64,000 nt of DNA from Psychrobacter sp. UBA3962 (GCF_002385225.1 NZ_DGDC01000052.1:13691-77690); one strand, 5' to 3'. Numbered from the stretch's first letter, positions 52,806 through 62,741 are shown. Translations and numbers: made by a program. The notes: a model not told the origin generated them from the sequence alone.

Positions 52806-54724
52806 CCGATAAATCCAACCCGTCTTATAAAGATAATCCGGCTGCGCCCAAGCTGCCCAGTAACTTCAATGTATTGACGTTTACTGCCGCTTGTCCTTCT
52901 TGTGGCGCGCCGGTAGAGTTTGCCTCGCCAGGCTCAGTGATGGCAGTGTGTGAATACTGTCAGACTACGGTGCTGCGCGATGGTGATGCCCTTAAGGCTC
53001 AAGGTAAGCAGTCACTGACTATTGAAGACTATTCTCCGATTCAAATTGGCAGTGTTGGCAGTATTGACGGCACTGACTTTGCGGTGATTGGTCGGGTGCA
53101 GCTGCAATATGGTCAGGGTGTATGGAACGAGTGGTATTTACAATTCGCTGATGGCCTTATTGGTTGGCTATCCGAAGCGCTAGGTCTGTACGCTTTAACC
53201 TTGGGAGAGGGCGAGCAAAGCAATTTGCCTGCCTATGATAACTTAGCTATCAATGACAGCATTAGCTTCGATGGGGTGAATTATCAGGTTAGTGATAGAC
53301 GCGAAGCTTATGCCATCGCTGGCGAGGGCGAACTGCCCTTTATCGTGGGTGAGGGTTGGCAGACTTGGGTTATTGATGCCCGCTACAAACGCAAGCTGAT
53401 AAGCTTAGACTATGCCGAGTCGGGTAGCGGTCAGTCGCCTGTAGTGCATCAGGGTGAGGCCATTGATTTTGCTGCCCTGAACTTTCAGCTGCTTAAAGAT
53501 GACAGACAGCTTAATGAGCAAGTGAGTGTCAATCAAGCCGGTGCTATGGGGCAAAGAGATTCTCAAAGCAAGGCCTCAGGCAATAGCGTTAAGATTAGCA
53601 AAATTGAATGTCCCAACTGTGGTAGTCCAATACCCTATGTGGCAGGCGCTACTGAGTACTTGGTATGTCCTGCCTGTCATAGTGAAAGTAAACTGACAGG
53701 AAGTACTGCTGAGCTTATTGCCATGCATTCTACGATGCATCACTTTGACAGCAGTTTACCGTTAGGAGCAAAAGCACGAATCCCAGCAGAAGATATTGTT
53801 GGGGTAAGTGAGTTTGCCTTAACTGAAAGTGATCGAGCTACTGCAGCGCAAGGTTATCATGATTATGTGGTCATCGGTATCATGCGCTTGCAAGAGGTGG
53901 GAGAGTTCGCTTCTTGGACGGAGTATCTGCTATACAGCTTAACCGACGGCTTCTTATGGTTATCTGAGGAGTCTAGAGGTTGGTTTGTAGCGAGAGTATT
54001 AAGTGAGATGCCGGTCTCTGAACGAGGCCAGCTTCACTATGATGACAGACAATGGCGTCAAGTAGATTCTGGCTATCGCAACCGTGTGACCTTTGCGATG
54101 GGCGCTTTTAACTGGCAAGTTAAAACCGATGATAGTGATCTGTTAATCGACTATACCTCTGGTGATGAGGTTATTACCTCTGAGCAGACTGAGCGTGAGA
54201 TTACCTATACCCATGCCATGCCTTTGCCTTATCACAAGCTTGAGCAGTGGTTTGGGAGTTACCTTCAGACTGAAAATGCTCATGAGCGCAGTGGCTTTAG
54301 CGAACAGGGTAGCCTTAAAAAAATGCTCACCTGGCATGCCATTTTGCAAGTCGCGGTATGGCTACTGGCAGGCGGTTCGATTATTGTTGGTATCATTGGC
54401 GCTATCTTAATTTACATTATCTACTTCAGAGCCAGTGAAGCTGAAAAAGACTATGTGAGTGCCGAGGTCGAAACTGGTCCTTTTAATTATCACTCGGCAG
54501 GTACTCAAGGTATCTCTGTGGTGATTATTGCACTGGCATTAATTGTGAGTTTTATGATGGGGGTGGCTTCTAAGCCGTCACCCACTGGCCCAAATCCTGA
54601 TGAAGAATCCGCTACACGAGGCGGTGGTGGTATTATTATTATCCCAGGAGGTATGGGCGGCGGAAATAATAATAATGGGGGTAGCGGTCGTACTGGCTAT
54701 AGCTCAGGCGGCGCTCACAAATAA
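52802..54724 (+). CDS. DUF4178 domain protein with zinc ribbons and membrane segments
   Basis: 640 residues. CPSCGAP...CEYCQT at about 31-57 and CPNCGSP...CPACHS at about 263-290 are two zinc-ribbon pairs. Each precedes a DUF4178-type beta-rich domain (SIDGTDFAVIGRVQLQYG; later DIVGVSEFALTE). Two spans (about 515-540 and 575-595) and an extreme Gly/Asn/Ile-rich C-terminus (GGGGIIIIPGGMGGG) follow. It overlaps the SPFH gene by four bases (ATGA). Known as a partner of SPFH and DUF350 genes; its molecular function is unknown. Confidence 0.82.
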   Translation: MTDKSNPSYKDNPAAPKLPSNFNVLTFTAACPSCGAPVEFASPGSVMAVCEYCQTTVLRDGDALKAQGKQSLTIEDYSPIQIGSVGSIDGTDFAVIGRVQLQYGQGVWNEWYLQFADGLIGWLSEALGLYALTLGEGEQSNLPAYDNLAINDSISFDGVNYQVSDRREAYAIAGEGELPFIVGEGWQTWVIDARYKRKLISLDYAESGSGQSPVVHQGEAIDFAALNFQLLKDDRQLNEQVSVNQAGAMGQRDSQSKASGNSVKISKIECPNCGSPIPYVAGATEYLVCPACHSESKLTGSTAELIAMHSTMHHFDSSLPLGAKARIPAEDIVGVSEFALTESDRATAAQGYHDYVVIGIMRLQEVGEFASWTEYLLYSLTDGFLWLSEESRGWFVARVLSEMPVSERGQLHYDDRQWRQVDSGYRNRVTFAMGAFNWQVKTDDSDLLIDYTSGDEVITSEQTEREITYTHAMPLPYHKLEQWFGSYLQTENAHERSGFSEQGSLKKMLTWHAILQVAVWLLAGGSIIVGIIGAILIYIIYFRASEAEKDYVSAEVETGPFNYHSAGTQGISVVIIALALIVSFMMGVASKPSPTGPNPDEESATRGGGGIIIIPGGMGGGNNNNGGSGRTGYSSGGAHK

Positions 54725-54729
54725 TAATC

Positions 54730-54769
54730 ATAAATAAAATAGCCATTACTCATTGATTTGAATAATGGC
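54730..54769 (-). terminator. Probable terminator of the lipoprotein gene (leftward)
   Basis: On the minus strand GCCATTA pairs with TAATGGC around a 14-base loop and is followed by a T-rich stretch. It may also work weakly on the DUF4178 gene from the other side. Confidence 0.5.
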
Positions 54770-54778
54770 TTCAGTGAT

Positions 54779-55627
54779 TTAAAAACGTTCAATATATTGC
54801 TTATATAAAGACTCTGCATGTGCTAGCGAGGCCTGGTTGTTAATCATGGCCTTGATTTTGTTTGTTGATTCTTTATCCTCGGTAAGCTTTGACAACACAT
54901 AATATCTTTCAAGCGCTTCAGGCTGAGTGTCTTTTAAATTGCTAATCAGCTTATATATTGAGTTTGGCTTGGTGTATTCAGTCTTAAAAGAACCCTGATA
55001 GTCATTAAAGATAATAAACAGCTGAATGTCGTCGACTAATTCTGGATATTGCTTAGCCTCTTTGGCGTTTAATACAGGTTTAAGGTAATCTGACACATTG
55101 GTTCTGGCATTATCAATAGAATAATCAAAATACTTATAAATAGACTGGGTGTGAGGGTTAAAAGCTTTCGCGTCCTGCATTAGTCCCTTTAGACCTGCCT
55201 TAAATTGAGTGATATCAGTAATAACTGCAGTATTAGAGGTCACTTGCGACACTTTGATATTGTTAACACTGGTAAAGATAAGGAGCTGGTGATAGTCTCT
55301 CACTGCTTTGACATTGCCCAATTTAGCGGCCGCCTCAATGTGTGATGCGTGCAGCTTTAAATAGTTCTCTTTAGGTTCAGGCAGCTCATAAGCGCCACGT
55401 AAAGCGTTACGTAACAGCTCAGCCATAATCATATGCTCATCAGCGCTCAGCTTGCCATTTGATTGATACTTATCTTTTAGGGCAATGTATTTATCAATTG
55501 AAGGCTGCTTTTCACGTTCAGAGGTGTATTCTCTATGCGCTTCATCAATGGCCATAAGGGCAGAGTTACACCCGCCAATACTTAGTGTTGATAAAATTAA
55601 TGTGGATAATAAAAATTTCTTTTTCAT
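54779..55627 (-). CDS. Lipoprotein of unknown function
   Basis: 282 residues. A signal peptide with the lipobox IGGC (Cys20) marks a lipid-anchored envelope protein. The mature part is helical and rich in Lys, Tyr, Asn and Ala, with HASHIEAAAKLGNVKAVRDYHQ resembling a Sel1/TPR-like helical repeat. No catalytic motif is visible. It is convergent with the polyamine module, so not part of that operon. I do not recognise a family. Confidence 0.75.
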   Translation of the reverse strand: MKKKFLLSTLILSTLSIGGCNSALMAIDEAHREYTSEREKQPSIDKYIALKDKYQSNGKLSADEHMIMAELLRNALRGAYELPEPKENYLKLHASHIEAAAKLGNVKAVRDYHQLLIFTSVNNIKVSQVTSNTAVITDITQFKAGLKGLMQDAKAFNPHTQSIYKYFDYSIDNARTNVSDYLKPVLNAKEAKQYPELVDDIQLFIIFNDYQGSFKTEYTKPNSIYKLISNLKDTQPEALERYYVLSKLTEDKESTNKIKAMINNQASLAHAESLYKQYIERF

Positions 55628-55690
55628 AGTTTTTCTTTATAGGTGGTCGTTATAGTTTTTTTAATTTATTCGGATATATTTTAAATTGAA

Positions 55691-56854
55691 TTAACTTTTT
55701 AAATGCTGCCCTAATTTTAGAGTAATTGCTAGTTGATAAGCGGTCTGAGCCACATTAGGATAGGCTCCAGCTAGAATATTATCTAGCTTATCAAGTTTTT
55801 GAATGCTGGGTAGGGCAATGTCAAAGGGCGAATTATCAAAGCAGTTTGCAGCGCCTATATCACGGTCCACACTTCCACATATAGCGATGACAGGGAGTTC
55901 TGGATTAATGGCTTTAGCGCGTAATGCTACTCCACTGGCTACTTTACCCATAGCCGTTTGGGCATCAATTTTGCCTTCTCCGGTAATGACCAAGTCGGCT
56001 TTGGCTAAGTGCTTGTCTAGTGCTACCACTTCAGCAATGGTATCAAATCCTGATTTTAACTCAGCTTGGCAATAAGCCATTAAGGCGAAGCCTAAGCCAC
56101 CTGCCGCACCAGCACCTTCAATACAGCTACAATAGTCGTCACTGACATTATAAGCATGGGTCACAGCAGCAAAATGAGCAAGAGCTTTATCTAAAATAAG
56201 CACCTCATCGGAGGTCGCTCCTTTTTGGGGGCCAAAGACATGACTGGCGCCAGTAGGGCCGCATAACGGGCTGGTTACATCGCAGGCTACGGTAATTTTT
56301 ATACCAGACAAAAGATCGTGAAGGGTTTGATGGTCAATGCTGTGTAGCTGACTGAGGTTACTGCCACCCGGCTTTAGTGCATCGCCGGTAGCGTCTTGTA
56401 ATTTAACTCCCAATGCTTGAAGCATGCCAGCGCCCGCATCATTGGTGGCGCTACCGCCCAAACCGATTAGGAGGTCTGTCGCACCTTTACCAATAGCATC
56501 AGCAATCATTTCACCCACACCAAAACTACTGGCAATCAACGGGTTACGTTCATCTGACTTTAATAAGTGCAGGCCACAAGCCTCAGCAATTTCAATGACA
56601 GCTACAGCCTCTGCGGTAAGAAAATACTTTGCAGTAATCGGCCGCATCAAGGGGTCATGCACTTGAACATGTTGCCAGTGACCGTCTAACACATAAGATA
56701 AGACACTTGAGGTACCTTCACCGCCATCAGCGAGGGGCAACAAAGTGTAGTTAGCCTCCGGATAGACTTGGCTGAAGCCTTGTTTAATAGCATTGCAGAC
56801 GTCGATGGCTTCTAGGCTTTCCTTAAATGAGTCTGGTGCGATTAGGATATTCAC
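55691..56854 (-). CDS. glxK: Glycerate kinase
   Basis: 387 residues of the GlxK/GarK family, which makes 2- or 3-phosphoglycerate from glycerate. Motifs in order are APDSFKESL at the N-terminus, LPLADGGEGT, a GLGGSATNDAGAGM glycine loop, GAGAAGGLG and a late VITGEGKIDAQTAMGK. The start is GTG, overlapping the xseB stop by four bases (GTGA), so it is translationally coupled to xseB. The link to exonuclease VII genes seems to be operon packing only. Confidence 0.95.
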   Translation of the reverse strand: MNILIAPDSFKESLEAIDVCNAIKQGFSQVYPEANYTLLPLADGGEGTSSVLSYVLDGHWQHVQVHDPLMRPITAKYFLTAEAVAVIEIAEACGLHLLKSDERNPLIASSFGVGEMIADAIGKGATDLLIGLGGSATNDAGAGMLQALGVKLQDATGDALKPGGSNLSQLHSIDHQTLHDLLSGIKITVACDVTSPLCGPTGASHVFGPQKGATSDEVLILDKALAHFAAVTHAYNVSDDYCSCIEGAGAAGGLGFALMAYCQAELKSGFDTIAEVVALDKHLAKADLVITGEGKIDAQTAMGKVASGVALRAKAINPELPVIAICGSVDRDIGAANCFDNSPFDIALPSIQKLDKLDNILAGAYPNVAQTAYQLAITLKLGQHLKS

Positions 56855-57141
56855 GATTCAGATGAAGTTTCTTCTGGATTTTGCTCATTGCTAGACTCTT
56901 GTTCTACTTCTTCACTTTCACTATCAGCATCTTCATCAAAAGCAGCATCAAGAGCCTGTTGCACCGCTTCGATACGCGCTTGGCACACTTTATAAGCAGC
57001 TATAGATTGCTCAACCGTATCCATTAAGTTGTCAATGTCCGGCTCATTTGAGCTTTGTAGTTCTTCGGCATTGGTCTTTAGAATTTGATAAGCAGCTTTA
57101 AAGGTTTTTGGTGCTGTCTTTTTGCGGGTACGTGTGGCCAT
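56851..57141 (-). CDS. xseB: Exodeoxyribonuclease VII small subunit
   Basis: 96 residues. The helical core (TFKAAYQILKTNAEELQSS, a gap, then SIAAYKVCQARIEAVQQALDAA) is the usual XseB hairpin that binds XseA. The last 30 residues are an acidic Ser/Glu tail that most XseB proteins lack. It is between xseA and glxK on one strand, with AAGGA before its ATG. Confidence 0.92.
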   Translation of the reverse strand: MATRTRKKTAPKTFKAAYQILKTNAEELQSSNEPDIDNLMDTVEQSIAAYKVCQARIEAVQQALDAAFDEDADSESEEVEQESSNEQNPEETSSES

Positions 57142-57232
57142 AATATAATCCTTATAATAATTAAATTAATTGTGAGAAATAAAGGTTAGGCTAATAAAGT
57201 CAAATAGGGGAATACAATCAAAAAATCAGGGT

Positions 57233-58783
57233 TTAGCTTTGGTCAGAGTCAGAGTCAGAGTCAGAGTCAGAGTTAGTGGGAGAATGAGGGGTCAAGTTAT
57301 AGACTACTGCGTTTAACTCACCATCGCTCATAGCCACTTTGATAAAGTCGCCTTTTTCAATACTTTTAACCGAGTTTAGATATTTATTCTCTGAGTTTTG
57401 AACGAAAGCATAACCTTGATCAAGCAGGCGGGCAGGGTTTTGAATTAACACCACTTGTTGATAATAGCGCACTTGTTTTTCGATATCGTTTACTAACTTT
57501 TGACTGTTTGCTTTGGTGCTGTGATGTAATGAGTCAATGGCGTTAGTAGCTCTTGATAACTGGTTATAACTCATTTGACGAATGCGCTGTATGTTACTTT
57601 CGGTAGTTAGTGTTACTTCACGCAATTCAAATTTAGCATGTTGTTTAATGCTATTAAAATGGCGATCGGTCAGGTGCTGCCAGCGCTGTAAGTTATGATT
57701 ACTTAAGCTTTGAATGGTTGAGAATTGACGCTCAGTGGACATGGCAGCCTGAGTCAATTGTTGTTGACTCAACCGTTGAATCGCATCAGCATAACCCTGA
57801 GTGTGCTGCATGAGGCTGGCAAGGTGATTAATGATACCGGCGATAACTTTTGAGGGGGTATCAAAGCTGGTGTGCGCCACCTCATCCAAAATGACCGAAT
57901 CCCGTTCATGACCGATACCTACCCAAACTGGGACAGGCTGCTCAGCGACCAAAGCCGCTAACTCATAATCATTTAAGTAGGCTAAATCCCCAACAGCACC
58001 ACCACCACGAATAATGACCATTACATCTGGGTCACGATCATACTGCTTCCTAAAGGTGAGCATACCTTTAGTAATGGCATGACGAATTTCTTTGGGAGCG
58101 TGATTACCTTGGAAAGTGGCATGATGATAGTGAAAATGACAGGCATTGGTGCGCTGCAGTTTATCCGCATCGGCTCGGAAATCACCAAGTCCAGCTGCTT
58201 TTTCTGGGGCAATAACCAACACATGCTCAATATCAAACGGGGCAGGGATTTGTTTATTTAAGTTAAGTAGCCCTTCACCGCTTAAGCGCTCTAGCATGGC
58301 TGCATATTGACGCGCCAAATCGCCTAAGGTGTAGCTGGGATCAATGTCATTAATGGCCAAAGAAAAGCCGTATAGAGGGTGAAAGCTTGCGGTGACATTC
58401 AGCAGTACGGTGACATCACGCTCTAGTTTCATGCCAGTAGCGCGTTCAAATTTAGTGAGCACACGAGCGGCTTTAAAGCGCCATAGGTTACCGCGGCAGC
58501 TGGCAATGACTTTACCGTCATCGTCTTTTTCTGCCAATTCAAAATAGTAATGGCCGCCTTTGCTAGACAAATTGCGAATCTCTGCTTTGACCCAGACGCT
58601 ATGGCGAAAAGTCTCTTTAATAACCAGCTCAACCGCAGCTAAGTAATCACTTAATCTTAGAACAGTATTTTCAAGCTCATTATCAATTGAATCAGTAAAG
58701 TCGTCTGCATCGAAACTATCAACATCAAAGTCGCTATCCTGTGAGGGTAAAGTATCAAGGCGAGATAAATCTGGCTTAGGCAT
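57233..58783 (-). CDS. xseA: Exodeoxyribonuclease VII large subunit
   Basis: 516 residues. The OB-fold N-terminus (VWVKAEIRNLSSKGGHYYFEL) is followed by the catalytic domain with the RGGGAVGDLAYLNDYELA core and the HERDSVILDEVAHTSFDTPSK signature. Long coiled-coil helices follow (about 310-440) before a beta C-terminus. An acidic N-terminal extension of about 35 residues precedes the OB fold, and the extreme C-terminus is an (Ser-Asp)5 tract coded by hexanucleotide repeats. It degrades single-stranded DNA ends with XseB. Confidence 0.95.
   Translation of the reverse strand: MPKPDLSRLDTLPSQDSDFDVDSFDADDFTDSIDNELENTVLRLSDYLAAVELVIKETFRHSVWVKAEIRNLSSKGGHYYFELAEKDDDGKVIASCRGNLWRFKAARVLTKFERATGMKLERDVTVLLNVTASFHPLYGFSLAINDIDPSYTLGDLARQYAAMLERLSGEGLLNLNKQIPAPFDIEHVLVIAPEKAAGLGDFRADADKLQRTNACHFHYHHATFQGNHAPKEIRHAITKGMLTFRKQYDRDPDVMVIIRGGGAVGDLAYLNDYELAALVAEQPVPVWVGIGHERDSVILDEVAHTSFDTPSKVIAGIINHLASLMQHTQGYADAIQRLSQQQLTQAAMSTERQFSTIQSLSNHNLQRWQHLTDRHFNSIKQHAKFELREVTLTTESNIQRIRQMSYNQLSRATNAIDSLHHSTKANSQKLVNDIEKQVRYYQQVVLIQNPARLLDQGYAFVQNSENKYLNSVKSIEKGDFIKVAMSDGELNAVVYNLTPHSPTNSDSDSDSDSDQS
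57242..57273. repeat. GTCAGA hexanucleotide microsatellite at the xseA 3' end
   Basis: Five perfect GTCAGA units followed by GTT. On the coding strand it encodes alternating Ser and Asp. Gain or loss of units keeps the frame and only changes tail length. Confidence 0.9.
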
Positions 58784-59111
58784 AGTTATCAGTCTTAAAT
58801 TTAAGTTTTATACTTTGTGTTTTATACTTGAGGTTGTATAACAAGGAGAGATGACAAATAGGGCTACAATAGCATAGCACTTAAGCGGCGCTTTTAAAAA
58901 GGCGTTATTTAAGCATACTTGTCCTAAAAACAATAGCCCGTTAAACATGATAGCCCATCAGGTTAGCCTAGCTTTAAAATCGCTCAAAGTAATACTTTTC
59001 TTTACATATCTGTTTGAGTTGATTATGATTATTCCCGTTCAAAACTGATACCACGCTTAGACCATCTAAGTTTACCGGCTTATGTCAATAACTCAAATAA
59101 TGGACTATTCA
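58784..59111. other. Divergent intergenic region, about 330 bp
   Basis: Spacer between the xseA start (leftward) and the first acyl-CoA synthetase. It must hold both promoters, but I recognise no clear -35/-10 pair, operator, RNA or repeat. Confidence 0.4.
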
Positions 59112-60782
59112 ATGACCAATCACTACACCTCCGCCCCTCAAGCTTATAACTTCCCTTTAACTATTAAGCAATTATTAAACCGCACAAAAGCCACATCCAT
59201 GCATGAAGAAATCATTTATGCAGATAAAGTGCGCATGACTTACGCGGATGCATTTAAGCGCGTAGCTAAATTGGCCAACGTACTTGACGGTTTAAATTTG
59301 CAAAAAGGTGATGTTATTGCTGTTATGGATTGGGATACGCATCGCTTTTTGGAAGCCTATTATGCGGTACCTATGTCACAATACGTACTACAGACCGTAA
59401 ATATTAGACTGTCTCCAGAGAAGGTTTTATATACCATCAACCATGCCAAACCTAAAGTGCTGCTGTTGAACTCTGAATTTGCCCCTATGGTAAAAGACTA
59501 CCAGTTTGAGAACTCATCGATTGAGCACATCATTTGGATGGATGATGCTGGTGTGAGCAGTGATGGGGTATTTGGTAATAACCAATCGCGCGTATTGGGT
59601 GAGTATGAAGAGCTATTAGCAGCTGCCAGTGATGAGTTTGAGTTTGAAGATTTTGACGAAAATACCATTGCTGTAACTTTCTATACTTCAGGCACTACAG
59701 GTAATCCAAAAGGGGTGTTCTTTAGCCACCGTCAATTGGTACTACATACTTTAGCAGAAACCGCTATTTTAGGGGTACAGCCACAGAAGCAGGGACTGGT
59801 ATTGGGCGATGTTTATATGCCAATGACCCCGATGTTCCATGTGATGGCATGGGGTCTACCTTATACCGCCACTATGTTAGGCTTAAAGCAAGTTTATCCG
59901 GGTCGTTATGCTCCAGATGTGCTGGTCAAACTTATTAGAGAAGAGAAAGTATCGATCACTCACTGTGTGCCTACCATCTTGCAAATGCTATTGAAGCAGG
60001 CTGAGGCCGAAGGGTATAAGTTTGAAGGGCTTAAAATGGTTATTGGCGGTTCGCGTCTTACTGAAGGCCTGGCTAAAGAGGCACTTAGTGCTGGCATCGA
60101 GGTCTATACCGGTTATGGTATGTCAGAGACGGCACCGCTTATTGCGTTAACTGAATTTAGATCTGACGATCCGGAGATGACATTAGAGGAAGAGGCGAAG
60201 CGTCGTAGCTTTACCGGTAAGCCTATTGTTATGGTAGATGCGCAGATTTGGGATGGTAACAATAAATCATTACCACATGATGCTAAGCAAACTGGTGAGC
60301 TGGTACTGCGTGCCCCTTGGTTGACACAAAGCTACTTCAAAAATACCGATGCGGGTAATGAATTATGGGAAGGCGGCTATATGCATACCCAAGATATTGC
60401 CCACATGGATGAAACTGGCGTATTGAAAATCACAGACCGTCTAAAAGATGTGATTAAGTCAGGGGGTGAGTGGATTTCTTCCTTGGAGATTGAAACCATC
60501 TTATCGTTACATCCTTCGGTAGCAGATGTGGCTGTCATCGGCGTTCGTGATGAAAAATGGGGCGAGCGTCCACTGGCTGCCATCATTCTTAAGCCTCAAT
60601 GCCAAGACACCACGGTAGAAGATATTAAGGCTCTGGCAGAACAAGCGGCAGAGAAAGGTATGATTCCTAGATATGGCGTGCCTGAATACTTCAAGTTTGT
60701 TGATGATTTACCGAAGACCTCTGTGGGCAAGCATGACAAAAAAATGATTCGTGAATTGTTTGCAGGTCAAACTGAAATTTAA
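59112..60782 (+). CDS. AlkK-like acyl-CoA synthetase, copy 1
   Basis: About 556 residues from the ATG at 59112. Two upstream in-frame ATG codons (59082, 59100) exist, but the leader GGACTATTCA before 59112 matches GGACTATATC before the paralogue's start. It is an ANL-superfamily ligase: P-loop TFYTSGTTGNPKG, PMFHVMAWGLPYT (an AlkK/medium-chain type block), GYGMSETAP and a C-terminal GKHDKK with the catalytic Lys. It activates fatty acids as CoA thioesters. The chain length is unknown. A close paralogue follows. Confidence 0.88.
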   Translation: MTNHYTSAPQAYNFPLTIKQLLNRTKATSMHEEIIYADKVRMTYADAFKRVAKLANVLDGLNLQKGDVIAVMDWDTHRFLEAYYAVPMSQYVLQTVNIRLSPEKVLYTINHAKPKVLLLNSEFAPMVKDYQFENSSIEHIIWMDDAGVSSDGVFGNNQSRVLGEYEELLAAASDEFEFEDFDENTIAVTFYTSGTTGNPKGVFFSHRQLVLHTLAETAILGVQPQKQGLVLGDVYMPMTPMFHVMAWGLPYTATMLGLKQVYPGRYAPDVLVKLIREEKVSITHCVPTILQMLLKQAEAEGYKFEGLKMVIGGSRLTEGLAKEALSAGIEVYTGYGMSETAPLIALTEFRSDDPEMTLEEEAKRRSFTGKPIVMVDAQIWDGNNKSLPHDAKQTGELVLRAPWLTQSYFKNTDAGNELWEGGYMHTQDIAHMDETGVLKITDRLKDVIKSGGEWISSLEIETILSLHPSVADVAVIGVRDEKWGERPLAAIILKPQCQDTTVEDIKALAEQAAEKGMIPRYGVPEYFKFVDDLPKTSVGKHDKKMIRELFAGQTEI

Positions 60783-60805
60783 TTTCTGTTAATTTTAAAG
60801 CTGAG

Positions 60806-60850
60806 AAGTGAGGGCAGGTTATTAGATAAATAATCTGCCCTCACTTTTTT
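60806..60850 (+). terminator. Rho-independent terminator between the acyl-CoA synthetase copies
   Basis: AAGTGAGGGCAG and CTGCCCTCACTT form a perfect 12-bp stem followed by T6. The second copy therefore has its own promoter. Confidence 0.95.
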
Positions 60851-61070
60851 ATTGTATGGTTAATCAATATCTTATCGTTTTTTTTGCTCTAATTTTTGTT
60901 GTACTAATTTTTATGTTTACATCGTTAAATTAATTGACTATGATGAATTACTGTCACATGGAACTGGACAGTATTTTCATTATTCTGATTATAACGGTTA
61001 TAAAGACCTAGTAGATAGATAGTGACAATATAGATATTCCCCTTTAATTTATGAAATAACGGACTATATC

Positions 61071-62741
61071 ATGAGTAATCTTTACCCTTCTGCAGCACAA
61101 GCTTATAACTATCCTTTAACAATCAAGCAATTACTTAACCGCGCTAGAATGACTTCTACACAACAAGAAGTGGTCTTTGCAGATAAACAGCGTATGACTT
61201 ATGAGCAACTTTTTGGCCGTATTGCTAAACTTGCCAATGTGCTAGAGGGGTTAAATCTTGATAAAGGCGATGTTGTTGCGGTAATGGACTGGGATACCCC
61301 TAGATTCCTCGAATCATATTTTGCTATTCCCATGTCGCAATACGTTTTGCAAACCGTAAACGTGCGACTCTCTCCCGAAAAAATTCTGTACACCATCAAT
61401 CATGCCAAGCCTAAAGTCTTGCTATTGAACTCTGAATTTGCCCCGATGGTAAAAGATTATCAATTTGAGAACTCTTCTATCGAGCACATCATTTGGCTTG
61501 ATGATAATGGTGTGACTTGTGAAGATGTTTTACCTGAAAGAAAATCTATGGTGCTGGGCGAATATGAAGAACTATTAGAAGCGGCCAGTGATGAGTTTGA
61601 GTTCCAAGATTTTGATGAGAATACCATTGCTGTAACTTTCTATACTTCAGGCACGACCGGTAACCCAAAAGGGGTGTTCTTTAGCCATCGTCAACTGGTA
61701 CTCCATACCCTTGTTGAGGCAGCCTCTTTAGGTACTTTACCTCAAAAACAAGGCGTGGTGCTTGGCGATGTCTATATGCCAATGACCCCAATGTTCCATG
61801 TGATGGCTTGGGGCTTCCCTTATACCGCTACCATGCTGGGTCTTAAACAAGTTTATCCAGGACGTTATGCACCAGACGTACTGCTGAAATTGATTGAAAC
61901 TGAAAAAGTCAGCATTACCCATTGTGTGCCGACTATCTTGCAGATGCTATTAAAACAGGCTGAGGCAGAAGGCAAGAAGTTCAATGGTCTAAAAATGATT
62001 ATCGGAGGCTCTCGCTTAACCGAAGGTCTGGCTTCTGCAGCGCTATCAAGCGGTATCGAAGTATATACTGGATATGGCATGTCAGAGACTGCCCCACTTA
62101 TCAGTATTACTGAGTTTAGTAGTGATGAAGGTGAGCTTAGCTTTGAAGAAGATGTCAAACGTCGCTGCTTAAGTGGTAAGCCTGTAATGCTGGTTGAACA
62201 GCAGTTATGGGATGGTGAGGGTAAGGCCGTGGCTCATGATGGCAAAGAGACCGGTGAGCTGGTACTAAGAGCGCCGTGGTTGACCCAAAGCTATTTCAAA
62301 AATACAGATGCTGGCGATGAATTGTGGGAAGGTGGCTATATGCACACTCAAGACATCGCTTCGATTAAAGCAAATGGCTGGTTGAATATATCTGATCGAT
62401 TAAAAGACGTTATCAAAACGGGCGGTGAGTGGATCTCATCACTGGAGATTGAGACGATTTTATCACTACATCCAGCAGTAGCTGATGTGGCAGTGATTGG
62501 TATTCAAGATGAAAAGTGGGGTGAGCGTCCGCTTGCTGCTATCGTGCTAAAACCAGGCGCTGAGGATACCAATCCAAAAGATATCATTGCTTTGGTAGAA
62601 CAAGCTGCTGAAAATGGATTAATTGCTAAATACGGCGTTCCTGAGAATCACATTATTGTCGATGAATTACCTAAAACTTCGGTGGGTAAACATGATAAAA
62701 AAGTGATGCGTGAGCTGTATGCCAATCAGACTGGCGTTTAA
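61071..62741 (+). CDS. AlkK-like acyl-CoA synthetase, copy 2
   Basis: 556 residues, the same length as its upstream neighbour from 59112, and strongly similar over the whole length: only short runs differ, mainly near residues 165-180 and 365-400. All catalytic motifs are kept (TSGTTGNPKG, GYGMSETAP, GKHDKK). CGGACTATATC precedes the ATG. Terminators on both sides make it a separate unit. The two genes probably arose by tandem duplication and may differ in substrate or regulation. Confidence 0.9.
   Translation: MSNLYPSAAQAYNYPLTIKQLLNRARMTSTQQEVVFADKQRMTYEQLFGRIAKLANVLEGLNLDKGDVVAVMDWDTPRFLESYFAIPMSQYVLQTVNVRLSPEKILYTINHAKPKVLLLNSEFAPMVKDYQFENSSIEHIIWLDDNGVTCEDVLPERKSMVLGEYEELLEAASDEFEFQDFDENTIAVTFYTSGTTGNPKGVFFSHRQLVLHTLVEAASLGTLPQKQGVVLGDVYMPMTPMFHVMAWGFPYTATMLGLKQVYPGRYAPDVLLKLIETEKVSITHCVPTILQMLLKQAEAEGKKFNGLKMIIGGSRLTEGLASAALSSGIEVYTGYGMSETAPLISITEFSSDEGELSFEEDVKRRCLSGKPVMLVEQQLWDGEGKAVAHDGKETGELVLRAPWLTQSYFKNTDAGDELWEGGYMHTQDIASIKANGWLNISDRLKDVIKTGGEWISSLEIETILSLHPAVADVAVIGIQDEKWGERPLAAIVLKPGAEDTNPKDIIALVEQAAENGLIAKYGVPENHIIVDELPKTSVGKHDKKVMRELYANQTGV

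Noticed and set aside
57242..57273. GTCAGA repeat as a phase-variation switch
   Set aside because: The unit is six bases, so slippage cannot change the frame. Only length variation of the tail is possible.
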